Positions 11,297-21,790 of a stretch of 64,000 bases of DNA are shown here, in pieces (positions within the stretch are counted from its first letter, which is position 1; the number at the start of each line of letters is the position of its first letter). This DNA comes from Meghimatium bilineatum (Eukaryota; Mollusca; Gastropoda; Stylommatophora; Philomycidae), in NCBI GenBank assembly GCA_034231615.1, contig CM067304.1, positions 16,915,944 to 16,979,943 of the forward strand. The letters run 5' to 3'. Under the pieces are notes generated by a model. That model did not search any database. It worked only from the letters and a program-made list of their open reading frames with translations, and had not been told where the DNA came from. A program made the position numbers and the translations under genes.

Positions 11297-11570
11297 CAAG
11301 CTGTCAGTATTGAAGGATTGAGATAAGAAACAATTATGTATGCTGTCAAGATTGAAAGATTGAGATAAGAAAAGATTATGCAAGATGTAAAGATTGAAGG
11401 ATTGAGATAAGAAAAGATTATGCAAGATGTAAAGATTGAGATAAGAAAAGATTATGCAAGATGTAAAGATTGAAAGATTGAGATAAGAGATTGTGCAATC
11501 TATCAAGATTGAAGCATTGAGATAAGAGGAGATTATGCAAGCTGTCAAGATTAAAGGATTGTGACAAGAA
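11297..11570. repeat. 42-bp tandem repeat, about 6.5 copies
   Basis: The unit has CTGTCAAGATTGAAAGATTG followed by AGATAAGAAAAGATTATGCAAG. One unit is 8 bp shorter and another has lost the AAGA. It lies in the intron 180 bp downstream of innexin exon 1 (minus strand). Confidence 0.9.
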
Positions 11571-11751
11571 GAGAGAAAACCAGGTGTGAACTGTATATAA
11601 GAATGTTTACAGAACAAAGGAGTTCTTGTATTGTGGATTTCCAGGCCAAGATAAATGATTAGAGTGATATATATATTCAAATTAGAAAAGGTGACGAACA
11701 TCTGATACTACAGACGGTGACAAAATGTTGTGAATATTCATGAGTACTTAC

Positions 11752-11944
11752 ATGGCTTTCCTCAAACTAAGCGGGACACCAACAATGTATAGGTTCGCCC
11801 ACGTACTGTTTCATATTGACGACGATGGTAAAGATGATGAAGATAATTGTGGTGTAGAGGTGATTCAGTCGGTCGATCCAGTCATCGTCGTAACGTCCTT
11901 TGAGACGGGTGTATGTCGCAAAACTCCCCAACACTCTGTCATGC
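11752..11944 (-). pseudogene. Innexin exon 1 (N-terminus, TM1, CWCP motif), broken
   Basis: The minus strand reads DRVLGSFATYTRLKGRYDDD, then WIDRLNHLYTTIIFIIFTIV (TM1) and NMKQYVGEPIHCWCPA. These are hallmark innexin N-terminal sequences. The family expects Gln after CWCPA; here there is an in-frame TAG (11769-11767, from CAG by C to T), then FEESH and the donor CAT/GTAAGT at 11751. The family start MDRVLG would need ATG-GAC, but the sequence reads ATGACAGAG, consistent with loss of one G just after the start codon. The acceptor TTTGTTTCCATTCTCAG ends at 11945, two bases before ATG, so a 5' UTR intron is likely. Confidence 0.85.
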
Positions 11945-12290
11945 CTGAGAATGGAAACAAATGATTGAATGTTAATACTCGAGAAACAGAATGTTATTAT
12001 GAACTCTAGAATGTTATCATAATTGTTTACACACCATAAGAGGTGTAACATATTGTTGTTGAGTGGCACCACTGTGTTACAGACGAAAACTTGGTTGATA
12101 CCTTTATCACATGCCATCTGCTTTAAAAACTGTTCCACTTTGTTAGTGTTTCTTTTTGTTTGAATCGAGTGTCATGAGTAATAAGTTTTACTGCAGTCTT
12201 TTCTTGTTAAAACTATGTAGAAGTAAATCACGAGATGAATGTGTGTCAAGGAAAAGAAACAGAATTAATATTTGCTTACTAGACACTTAT
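11945..12290. other. Innexin 5' flank or 5' UTR intron
   Basis: Sequence above the exon 1 acceptor on the minus strand. An upstream non-coding exon and promoter should lie farther along, possibly beyond the GAT-rich array, but I see no motif that fixes them. Confidence 0.35.
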
Positions 12291-12299
12291 GTTGTTAAC

Positions 12300-15005
12300 A
12301 ATGATTGGAGTAATGTATGACAATGACGAGGACTAATGTATGATGATGATGAGGGCTAATGTATGATGATGATGAGGGCTAATGTATGATGATGATGAGG
12401 ACTAATGTATGATGATGATGAGGGCTAATGTATGATGATGACGAGGGCTAATGTATGATGATGATGAGGGCTAATGTATGATGATGATGAGGGCTAATGT
12501 ATGATGATGATGAGGGCTAATGTATGATGATGATGAGGGCTAATGTATGATGATGACGAGGACTAATGTATGACAATGACGAGGGCTAATGTATGATGAT
12601 GATGAGGGCTAATGTATGATGATGATGAGGGCTAATGTATGATGATGATGATGAGGGCTAATGTATGATGATGATGAGGACTAATGTATGATGATGACGA
12701 GGGCTAATGTATGATGATGACGAGGACTAATGTATGACAATGACGAGGGCTAATGTATGATGATGATGAGGGCTAATGTATGATGATGATGAGGGCTAAT
12801 GTATGATGATGATGATGAGGGCTAATGTATGATGATGATGAGGACTAATGTATGATGATGACGAGGGCTAATGTATGATGATGATGAGGACTAATGTATG
12901 ACAATGACGAGGGCTAATGTATGATGATAACGAGGGCTAATGTATGATGATGATGAGGGCTAATGTATGATGTTGATGAGGGCTAATGTATGATGATGAT
13001 GAGGACTAATGTATGATGATGACGAGGGCTAATGTATGATGATGACGAGGACTAATGTATGACAATGACGAGGGCTAATGTATGATGATGTTGATGAGGG
13101 CTAATGTATGATGATGATGATGATGAGGGCTAATGTATGATGATGATGATGATGAGGACTAATGTATGATGATGATGAGGACTAATGTATGATGATGATG
13201 AGGACTAATGTATGATGATGATGATGATGAGGACTAATGTATGATGATGATGAGGACTAATGTATGATGATGATGAGGGCTAATGTATGATGATGATGAT
13301 GATGAGGACTAATGTATGATGATGATGAGGACTAATGTATGATGATGATGATGATGAGGGCTAATGTATGATGATGATGATGATGAGGACTAATGTATGA
13401 TGATGATGATGATGAGGACTAATGTATGATGATGATGAGGACTAATGTATGATGATGATGATGATGAGGACTAATGTATGATGATGATGAGGACTAATGT
13501 ATGATGATGATGAGGACTAATGTATGATGATGATGATGACTAATGTATGATGATGATGAGGACTAATGTATGATGATGATGAGGACTAATGTATGATGAT
13601 GATGAGGACTAATGTATGATGATGATGAGGACTAATGTATGATGATGATGAGGACTAATGTATGATGATGATGAGGACTAATGTATGATGATGATGAGGA
13701 CTAATGTATGATGATGATGAGGACTAATGTATGATGATGATGATGATGAGGACTAATGTATGATGATGATGAGGGCTAATGTATGATGATGATGATGAGG
13801 GCTAATGTATGATGATGATGATGAGGGCTAATGTATGATGATGATGATGAGGGCTAATGTATGATGATGATGAGGGCTAATGTATGATGATGATGATGAG
13901 GGCTAATGTATGATGATGATGATGAGGGCTAATGTATGATGATGATGATGAGGGCTAATGTATGATGATGACGAGGACTAATGTATGATGATGATGAGGG
14001 CTAATGTATGATGATGATGAGGGCTAATGTATGATGATGATGATGAGGGCTAATGTATGATGATGATGAGGGCTAATGTATGATGATGATGAGGACTAAT
14101 GTATGATGATGATGAGGGCTAATGTATGATGATGATGAGGGCTAATGTATGATGATGATGATGAGGGCTAATGTATGATGATGATGATGAGGGCTAATGT
14201 ATGATGATGATGAGGGCTAATGTATGATGATGATGATGAGGGCTAATGTATGATGATGATGAGGGCTAATGTATGATGATGATGATGAGGGCTAATGTAT
14301 GATGATGATGATGAGGGCTAATGTATGATGATGATGAGGGCTAATGTATGATGATGACGAGGACTAATGTATGATGATGATGAGGACTAATGTATGATGA
14401 TGATGAGGACTAATGTATGATGATGATGAGGACTAATGTATGATGATGATGATGAGGGCTAATGTATGATGATGATGATGAGGGCTAATGTATGATGATG
14501 ATGAGGGCTAATGTATGATGATGACGAGGACTAATGTATGATGATGATGAGGGCTAATGTATGATGATGATGAGGGCTAATGTATGATGATGATGATGAT
14601 GAGGGCTAATGTATGATGATGATGAGGACTAATGTATGATGATGATGAGGACTAATGTATGATGATGATGAGGACTAATGTATGATGATGATGAGGGCTA
14701 ATGTATGATGATGATGAGGGCTAATGTATGATGATGATGATGAGGGCTAATGTATGATGATGATGAGGACTAATGTATGATGATGACGAGGGCTAATGTA
14801 TGATGATGATGATGAGGGCTAATGTATGATGATGATGAGGGCTAATGTATGATGATGATGATGAGGGCTAATGTATGATGATGATGATGGCTAATGTATG
14901 ATGATGATGATGAGGGCTAATGTATGATGATGATGATGATGGCTAATGTATGATGATGACGAGGACTAATGTATGACAATGACGAGGGCTAATGTATGAT
15001 GATGA
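12300..15005. repeat. 2.7-kb GAT-rich minisatellite, about 110 units of 23 bp (+3n)
   Basis: The basic unit is GAGGRCTAATGTATGATGAT plus GAT (23 bp), with internal GAT slippage giving 26- and 29-bp units. A variant with GACAATGACGAG recurs at 12572, 12736, 12900 and 13061, spaced about 164 bp, so the left third is a higher-order repeat of about seven units. The centre and right have longer GAT runs and have lost this order. TAA stops in the unit block two plus frames. It is not protein-coding. Confidence 0.97.
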
Positions 15006-15009
15006 CTGA

Positions 15010-15190
15010 GTACTTTCTAAAACTTTTGTTAATTCATGTTTTCCTGTGAAAGAGTACAGGGAGGCTTTCTATGGGCTGTGGAAATAAAATACAATAAAAA
15101 TAATTTTGACTGTACCTCCAAAAGAAAAAAATCATGTCCCAAACGTGGATTGAACACGGGACCCCACTGTTTTAAGAAAGGTGTTCTAAA
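15010..15190 (-). mobile_element. tRNA-derived SINE-like copy at the array edge
   Basis: The minus strand has GTGTTCAATCCACGTTTGGG (a B-box-like tRNA element), then CATGATTTTTTTC, GGAGGTACA and TTCCACAGCCCATAGAAAG. The same string of blocks in the same order occurs on the plus strand at 46195-46460. The copy separates the well-ordered GAT array (to 15005) from its degenerate continuation (15185-15440), so it was inserted into the array edge. Confidence 0.6.
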
Positions 15191-15440
15191 CATACAGCTA
15201 ATATATGATAATGACAGGGGCTAATATATGATAAGACGAGGGCTAATGTATGATAACAATGAGTGCTAATATAGGAAAATGATGAGGACTAGTGTATGAT
15301 AATGACCGGGGGGGGGGGGGGGGATGTGTTAATGTATGATTATGACTGCGCTAATGTATGATATTGATGGGTGACCAATATATAAAATGATGCATGTCAA
15401 TGTATGATGATGATGACAGAGGCTAATGTATGATAATGTT
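15191..15440. repeat. Degenerate tail of the GAT-rich array, with a G17 run
   Basis: Diverged units (GGCTAATATATGATAATGA, GCTAATGTATGATATTGATG and similar) continue past the SINE. A run of about 17 G lies at 15307-15323. Confidence 0.75.
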
Positions 15441-16290
15441 GTCAGTAACACTAATAATATATCTCAGACATTCTAATTCATTTGTTCCCAAGGGGGGGGG
15501 TGAGGGTGTTGAGACGATGTCAAAGTGGTTGGAGAAATCTCATAATTTAGAGCGAAGTTTAGGGAATGATTGGTTTTCCATTAAAAATATAAGCATGAAT
15601 GAAAAGAATATTTAAGAAGAAAACAAAATAAATAATGGTTGCTGTTCACTAAAAATAGTTATTATAATCACAGTTAATTTGTTTATGTCCTGATAAAGTC
15701 TCGTTCTGACCAAAAGAGCGAAGCATTTATAGATAGAATGAAATGGTTTCTTTAAGTTTTACAAAGGCTTTGTAAAAAGTCCAAGGGGAGAGTCAGTGAG
15801 AAAAGTATGGGAACCACTGTTTCAAATGAACAATACGAAATCATGGACAAAGCGTGGGTTTAGCATGGAGATAACATGGAGAAATCGTGGAGAAAATATA
15901 TTTAAAACATGGAGAAAACAATAAATATAACACCATGAAGAAAACATGGACAAAATATATAGTAAACATGGCGAAAATATAAAGAAAGTCTGTCAAGAAT
16001 ATATCCAAAACATGGAGAAATCAATGAAATATAACATCATGTAGAAAACATGAAGAAAACAAAGAAAATAAAACAATAAATTCAAGTCATGCAGAAAAGG
16101 GAGAAAATATCCAGAACAAATTAAGAATGATTAAAGTTGCGTTTGACTCATTTATGTACCTGGAAACACATAGACGGTAGGGGGTGGGGGTATAATAATA
16201 TGTATCCGATTTTAGCAAGCAAAATAAGCAATCTCTATAACTAAATCATAATTGTTGTTTGTTTGTTTTTAATTACAGAGAGAGAGGGAG
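15441..16290. other. AT-rich, A-rich degenerate repeats; no gene seen
   Basis: From about 15840 to 16110 there is a loose repeat of AAACATGGAGAAAA-like words. A purine-rich GAGAGAGGGAGGGGGAGAG stretch lies at about 16278. No open frame has recognisable motifs. Confidence 0.45.
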
Positions 16291-16299
16291 GGGGAGAGA

Positions 16300-16990
16300 T
16301 GTCAAACCTTTAACATGAAGATAAATATAGAAAAGACAGAAGTAATGAGATAGGAAGAATAGAAAAAAAACCAATATATATATTGGAAATAGCAGACTTA
16401 AACAAGTGACAGAATTCACATACCTAGAAGGCAATATCATAGCAGACGACAAGAGCAGCAAAGAAATACACAATAGATGTAGTAAAGCATACAAAGCCCC
16501 AGGGCAAATGACACCAATCTCCAGAAACAAAAATGTAGATTTAAACACCAAAATAACACTATTCAAAATGATAACTATGCCAACGATGTGCTGCCAAAGC
16601 CAATCATGGACAACGATAGCACAAGACAAACGTAATCTTGTGACAGCTTAAATGGTATGCATACGCAGAATCCTAGGAATATCGCTAAGAGACAGATTGA
16701 GGAATGAGGACAGTAGACAAAAAAATGGCACCACCCCAATCTTGGAATATATTCAACCGATCAAATGGTTTGCACACATCAGCAGACTACCATCAAACAT
16801 CATACCACAGCAAGCTATGCTACACAGATACAGTGATGGTAAACCTAGAGGCCGACCACAAAAACAATGTACCACCAAAATATAAGAGGCGACAAAATCC
16901 ACAATATACTCAGCACACACAAGGGCCATCTCCAGAATACTTTTCTACCCCTGAACCTGAAAGGCAACAAAGGGTTTATCAAATATATAG
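16300..16990 (+). mobile_element. LINE 3' region (QCQTW-type family), with internal stop
   Basis: The plus strand reads QVTEFTYLEGNIIADDKSSK, then KMITMPTMCCQSQSWTTIAQ, a TAA at 16649, RRILGISLRDRLRNEDSR and ILEYIQPIKWFAHISRLPSN to KPRGRPQKQ. It is a post-RT block of the same type as 57.7-58.2 kb, with one internal stop and later frame loss. Confidence 0.8.
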
Positions 16991-17159
16991 ATATATAGAC
17001 TATCTTAGCTCAAACTTCGAACTCACTCTGATGACAACAGGAAGAGGTGGTCCATATGCAAGCCCCGCCCCTAGTCCTCCAAATGCTCCGAATATGACAA
17101 TCAAAGGAATCATTGAATGTTGGATGTCGTAATAACTGGCAAACATTGCTCCACTGAAA

Positions 17160-17480
17160 TGATATGAATGGTATACTGTTTAACGCCATGGGAAGAACTT
17201 GCACAAAATAGATCTACACGGCATTCTAAAATAAAAAAAAACGCATCATCTTGTGAAAAGAAGAGAAATGCAGCAGCTCAACAGCACAGAGCAGCCAGAA
17301 AGTCACGGATAGACCAAGATCTGTCTACAGTCGTCATTCCATGTCCGAACTGTCCAAGGACATTTACAGCTCGAATAGGGCTCATTAGCCATCTACGAAC
17401 TCATAATCAAGGACATAACTAAAATTGAATTTTCTAAAGTGGATGTAACAAATGGTCATCATCACTTGTGATGGATGAAC
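17160..17480 (+). mobile_element. LINE C-terminus with C2H2 zinc-finger tail
   Basis: The frame reads SSCEKKRNAAAQQHRAARKS, then CPNCPRTFTARIGLISHLRT with H closing a Cx2C...Hx3-5H finger, and a stop after HNQGHN. A C2H2 finger at the very end of the RT protein is typical of one common animal LINE group. A second copy with the same 3' UTR (AAATGGTCATCATCACTTGT) is at 33177-33440. Confidence 0.75.
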
Positions 17481-17734
17481 AACAAAAACAACAACATAAT
17501 GTTAAATATACACACATGTGGTTAATCATAAATAAGCACTAGCATGGATATGGATAATAGTAGATTTAAAATTGGATGTTGGTCAGAAACTTGGATCCAC
17601 ACATCAACAGTTGTACATTCCCAGGAACTGAAGACTAGTGCCTTATGCCTCCAGCAGACAGCATACTTGATGCTCATGTATACTGAAATTTTATCAAACA
17701 AAAATTACTCTTAAATTTATTCTTTTACTACTTG

Positions 17735-17925
17735 AGGATAGCGGTGGTCTAGATGATAGAGAGCTTGCTTACTATCACTGGGTTATAGCGTGCAAGGTTC
17801 AAAACCACATCCAGACAAACAAACAAATTTTAGTTGTGATTTATCACATGACACTACCATTCTTCCTGTCAACCCAGCTGTAAATGAGTACCTGAATTAT
17901 GAGTTCATTCATTTATTAGTATCAT
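17735..17925 (+). mobile_element. tRNA-derived SINE-like element
   Basis: GGATAGCGGTGGTCTAGATG resembles a tRNA 5' part with an A box, and TGCAAGGTTCAAAACCACAT about 45 bp later resembles a B box. Beyond it come ATTCTTCCTGTCAACCCAGC and TGTAAATGAGTACCTG, a body I associate with SINEs of molluscs from memory. No TSD was confirmed. Confidence 0.55.
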
Positions 17926-18160
17926 GCCTTCCGGTGTAGGCGATCATGTCTCTCCACAGTCCTCTGTTATACATTTAAATATAGTTTCTGATGATTCTGC
18001 ATCATGCCAAGCTTTCAAGCGATCCAACATTTTCTCACGTTGTCTTCCTCTGTCTCTCTTATCCTCAATCTTTCTAGTTGTCATGATGTTCTCCAGCCCA
18101 CCTCTTCTATAACATGACCCAGAAATTGTGATTGTCATCTTCTAATACAGTTAATAAGTT
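17920..18160 (-). mobile_element. LINE 3' end (GCESW-type family)
   Basis: The minus strand reads RGGLENIMTTRKIEDKRDRG, then RQREKMLDRLKAWHDAESS. This matches the C-terminus of the copy at 21284-21693 (ENIITTGKIEGTRDRGRQRE). The same family is at 43325-43660 and 53820-54300. Confidence 0.75.
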
Positions 18161-18174
18161 CCCTACTTGATTTT

Positions 18175-18358
18175 TCATATACTAGGAAGAGATTGACCTC
18201 TCTTTGTGACACGTCCTTTACAGAACATTGTCCTCACTGCAACTATGTACGCCTCTCGGTTCTGTGCAAGTTGCCCATCTTCTTCCAGTGTCATTTTCAG
18301 AAGATCTTCTATGTCATGTGTCCATCGTAGTCTTAGTCTGCCTCTTGTTCTCTCATGT
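18175..18358 (-). mobile_element. LINE C-terminal fragment, left arm of inverted pair
   Basis: The minus strand reads RLRLRWTHDIEDLLKMTLEE, then QLAQNREAYIVAVRTMFCKG. It is nearly identical, in opposite orientation, to 19060-19240. A more diverged minus copy lies at 27000-27130. Confidence 0.8.
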
Positions 18359-18399
18359 GCTATAAATCATCTGCTTTTTTCTGCTTCCATATTTGTTCA

Positions 18400-18612
18400 C
18401 AGAGGTCTGCAGATTAGCAGTATGTTGTCTGGAGAATGTAATGTGTTGTGTTATGGTTTAAAACTTTTATAAGATACCTTACTATCCCACATGACTGCTG
18501 GGTCACTTTGACCCTGTATTGGATAGCCAACTCTACCACATAAACTCCTTAGTCACCTCTTATGACATGCTTGGAAGAAAAAAAAACAGTGTTTCTATTC
18601 TCTGCTCCACTT
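18400..18612 (+). repeat. Dispersed repeat family D copy
   Basis: Shares ordered blocks with copies at 33710, 38470, 39480 and 45690: CAGATTAGCAGTATGT, GTCTGGAGAA, GATAGCCAACTCTACCACAT, TTAGTCACCTCTTATGACAT and TTCTCTGCTCCACTTTC. There is no coding content. It could be a SINE or the 3' UTR of a LINE. Confidence 0.65.
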
Positions 18613-18959
18613 TCAGGCGTGGACCAATACTTAGGCATTATTCATAATTTAATTTATAATATCAGATTTCAAGTTAATCTGACAATTTTGCAGTACAGTA
18701 AAGGTAAAGGTAGATCCCATGTCAGCAACCTGCCGTTGGGGATGAAGATAGCTCTACATATATAAGCTGCAGCAACTATTAGATGAAGTGACCAATTCCC
18801 TTGGCTAGTCGGCTGAACTACGTGAAATAATTCTCCCAATGCACATCCTCCCCTACCATACACACTAATGCAGGCAGAGATGGTGGAAGATGGTATTATC
18901 AACAACGGTTTCGAAGGTTGGATTTGGAAAGGCCCCATATTGGGCTGAGGGTGCATGAA

Positions 18960-19245
18960 GGATGGTAACTGATAAGCGACCAATACCGGTTCAGAAAGCA
19001 ATGGCAAACACTGCAGAGATGTATTTGTGCCAAGAAACTCATGATGGAAAGTTCCAGGGAAGAGAACAAGAGGCAGACTAAGACTACGATGGACACATGA
19101 CATAGAAGATCTTCTGAAAATGACACTGGAAGAAGATGGGCAACTTGCACAGAACCGAGAGGCGTACATAGTTGCAGTGAGGACAATGTTCTGTAAAGGA
19201 CGCGTCACATAGAGAGATCAATCTCTTCCTAGTATATGAACTGAG
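18960..19245 (+). mobile_element. LINE C-terminal fragment, right arm of inverted pair
   Basis: The plus strand reads VPGKRTRGRLRLRWTHDIED, then LLKMTLEEDGQLAQNREAYI and a TAG after GRVT. Its last 175 bp pair with 18175-18358 as an inverted repeat with only a few mismatches. Confidence 0.8.
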
Positions 19246-19319
19246 GCTGCGATAAATGAACTGAGGCTGCGATAAATGAACTGAGGCCGCGATAATTGAA
19301 CTGCGAAGTAGCGAGGGAT

Positions 19320-21130
19320 GACAGCAAACAAACTTTGTGCTTATATTGGACGTGTACTAAGAATAAATGAAGAATGTTGAAAGTGCAGCCAAAAGACTAA
19401 ATGGAGATTTCAGAAGACTACATGAGTATTGTCAAACATGGAAACTAAAAATAAACTGTGAGAAAACTATCTGTACCATCTTTACCAAAAGTCATAAAGT
19501 AGCCAAAGAAAATATCAGTCTATGGTTGGACACACAGAAATTGCCAAGAGAAGAACACTCACATATCTTGGAATCATGCTTGATCGGCAGCTCACCCTCA
19601 AGAAGCATGTAAAAAATATCAAAAATAAAGCACTTAAACAATTGCAAACTACTGAAAAGACTCATAGGCACATCTTGGGATCAGACAAGGATACCCTTAG
19701 AGGATTATATCTTGGGTACCTACGCTTTGCTTTAGAATACAACATTTCACTCCTTACAACATGTTCCAAGACAAATGTAGAATCTCTAGACAGAGTGCAG
19801 AACAATGCCCTATGTCTTATTAGTGGAGCAATGAGATCTACACCAACGGCTGCATGTGAAATACATAAAATGTAGAATCCCTTGAGATGCGGAGAGATAT
19901 GGCTGCAATAGAGGCTTATGAAAGACGCAAAAGAATAAACAAAGAACACTCAAATAAACAACTTGTAGAAAACTGGCAACCAAACTACAGTTTAAAACAA
20001 AAGTCAGTCCTGAGCCATGTCAATGAAATAAAAGACAGCTATCACTTCCCAGGCAATAAAAGACAGCTACACCAAGAGACAAGAACTGCAAAGGGTAGAA
20101 AAATATTTACCACCACATGCAGGTTTTAAATTACTGGAAATCAAGACACAATTAAGAGATAATGCAACGAAAAGTTCCGACCCAGTAAGTCTGATGAAAG
20201 CAACACAGAAAACAATAGACACCTACTCAGAACAATGGATCCATGTCTATACAGATGGGTCTGCTTTTAAAGCCACCATCAAAGCAGGTTATGGTGTCTA
20301 TATAGAATATCCAGACAAAACATCTGATGAGTTGCTTGATGCTTGTGGGGAGATATGTTCTAAATATGAAGCTGAAATAGCACTAGAAGTTGCCTTGTAC
20401 CACCTGAAGACCATATTTGATACCTTTCCAACAAAAGTCCAAAACATGATTTTTACAGATTCTATGTCTGCTCTTTAGGTACTAGAATGTGATGGAAATT
20501 GTAAACCTGAGCTAGTTGAAATATATCACCATGCAAACCAACTGCTTACATCGTATGAAGTCAGATTTGTTATGCAGTGGATTCCTGGCCACTCAAACAC
20601 ACCTGGCAATGACAAGGGAGCAAAGACGGGAGCACAACAAGAACAGCCATATACACAAACAACCATGCACACAGTTAAAATGATGTTGAAATCTGTGAAC
20701 AAAGAAAATTGGATGAACAGATGGGCCATGGGAAACACTTGGAAGGAAATCTATAAATATATGACCAGCCCAAATTCTAAAGACAACATAAACCTCCTGG
20801 GAAGGAAAGACCAGAGTATCATCTTCAGAATAAGCACACAACATGTACAGCTTAACAATCACCTGAACCAAAATACAACCACAAAACACTCCAGGGTGCC
20901 GGCTGTGCACTCATCCTTATGAAACTGTTGACCACCACCTTTTTGAATGCCCAGCACTGGAGGACATCAGGAAAATGCTATTCCCTCCAGGGCAAGATAA
21001 ATGGAACACATTATATGGAACAAAACAACAGCTAACAACAAACACATGCATATATCCCACAATGGCAGTGGGTCAAAGGGCATGAGCCCATGGACCGCTG
21101 GATCAGCAACCAACCAAGAATTAATGAAAA
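19320..21130 (+). mobile_element. I/Jockey-like LINE 3' half: RT thumb, RNase H, zinc knuckle
   Basis: In order on the plus strand: RRLHEYCQTWKLKINCEKTI (RT thumb), RTLTYLGIMLDRQLTLKKHV, SLDRVQNNALCLISGAMRST, then an RNase H domain with WIHVYTDGSAFKATIKAGYG (first Asp), CSKYEAEIALEVAL (Glu), NMIFTDSMSAL (second Asp) and MQWIPGHSNTPGNDKGAKTG (His/Asp motif). A CRLCTHPYETVDHHLFECPA zinc knuckle follows. It is broken by frameshifts at about 19545 and 20910 and a TAG after SMSAL (20476-20478). It ends with GGGCATGAGCCCATGGACCG, also seen as an element end at 47930. Confidence 0.85.
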
Positions 21131-21177
21131 TAGACTGTCATTACAAACATTAACTGACTGAATTTTATGATTTATAT

Positions 21178-21790
21178 TTAGTTATACAATGGAAATCCCT
21201 TTATACCAATTCTATTATAACAAATTTCCCTTTATAACAACACTTTTCAAGATCCCCAATTATATTTATTCTATATTGTTTGTGTATATGGGTGCGAGTC
21301 TTGGACACTAAACAAACTTGAAAGTGGGAGATTCGAGGCAACAGAGATGTGGTTCTACAGAAGAATGCTGAGAATACCATGGACTGCCAGAAAAACTAAT
21401 GTAGAGGTGTTGAAAGAGTTAAATGCGAAACGGACCTTAATGAACAATATAAGAAAAAGGCAATCTTCTTTTTTTGGCCACTTCATGAGACAGGCAGGTT
21501 TAGAGAACATAATCACAACAGGCAAGATTGAAGGCACCAGAGACAGAGGGCGACAACGTGAGAAAATATTAGACAGTTTGACAACCTGGCATGGCAAGGA
21601 AACAACAACAACTTTGATACATAATACTGTGGACAGAGAGCTGTGGAGAGCCATGACCGCCTATGCCACCCGGCATGGCACCTGATGATAATGATATTGT
21701 TTGTACTGTATATAAAGAATTTCTGTTATTACATAAACATTTTGTCAGTCCGGACCACGTTGTTATAACAGGATTCAACTCTACAACCTT
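21178..21790. mobile_element. Tigger/pogo-like MITE relic split by a LINE insertion
   Basis: The left part (21178-21283) holds ATGGAAATCCCTTTATA and repeated TTTCCCTTTATAACAAC. The right part (21705-21790) holds GTCAGTCCGGACCACGTTGT, then TATAACAGGATTCAAC. Removing 21284-21693 with one copy of the 11-bp TSD restores a sequence similar to the 105-bp element at 48378-48483. The terminal repeats resemble the CTCTATAAC/GTTATAGAG ends of pogo-type elements; that assignment is from memory. Confidence 0.55.
21284..21693 (+). mobile_element. LINE 3' end inserted with 11-bp TSD
   Basis: An open frame reads VYMGASLGH-type start, then ATEMWFYRRMLRIPWTARKT, NNIRKRQSSFFGHFMRQAGL and ENIITTGKIEGTRDRGRQRE, ending ATRHGT and TGA at 21683-21685, followed by a short TGATGATAATG tail. 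It is flanked by ATATTGTTTGT at 21273-21283 and 21694-21704. The 5' truncation, simple-repeat tail and TSD are the signature of LINE retrotransposition. Confidence 0.85.

Larger units (their letters stand above)
1331..11944 (-). pseudogene. Innexin gene locus (probable pseudogene), exons 1, 2b, 2a, 3
   Basis: Innexins are four-pass membrane proteins that form invertebrate gap junctions and hemichannels. Read on the minus strand, exon 1 (11752-11944) gives the N-terminus and TM1, then one of two exon-2 versions (9245-9400 or 4184-4339) gives the rest of extracellular loop 1 and the start of TM2. Exon 3 (2184 to about 1331) gives the cytoplasmic loop, TM3, extracellular loop 2, TM4 and the C-terminal domain. 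All junctions have GT/AG and are phase 0, and the exons add up to about 400 codons, the usual innexin length. Exon 1 has a TAG and a start-codon defect; exon 3 has two TGA codons, two +1 frameshifts and a lost conserved cysteine. The introns show it is a decayed duplicate and not a processed copy. Introns contain LINEs and minisatellites. Confidence 0.85.

Noticed and set aside
1331-11944. Stops in the innexin rescued by A-to-I RNA editing, as in some cephalopods
   Set aside because: Editing TGA or TAG would give Trp, while the family has Arg and Gln at these sites, and editing cannot repair the two frameshifts or the missing base after the start codon.
18206-19208. Paired Ser/Cys-rich proteins starting MTRPLQNIVLTATMYASRFC on both strands
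   Set aside because: They are the antisense of two inverted LINE C-termini whose sense frames read RLRLRWTHDIEDLL.
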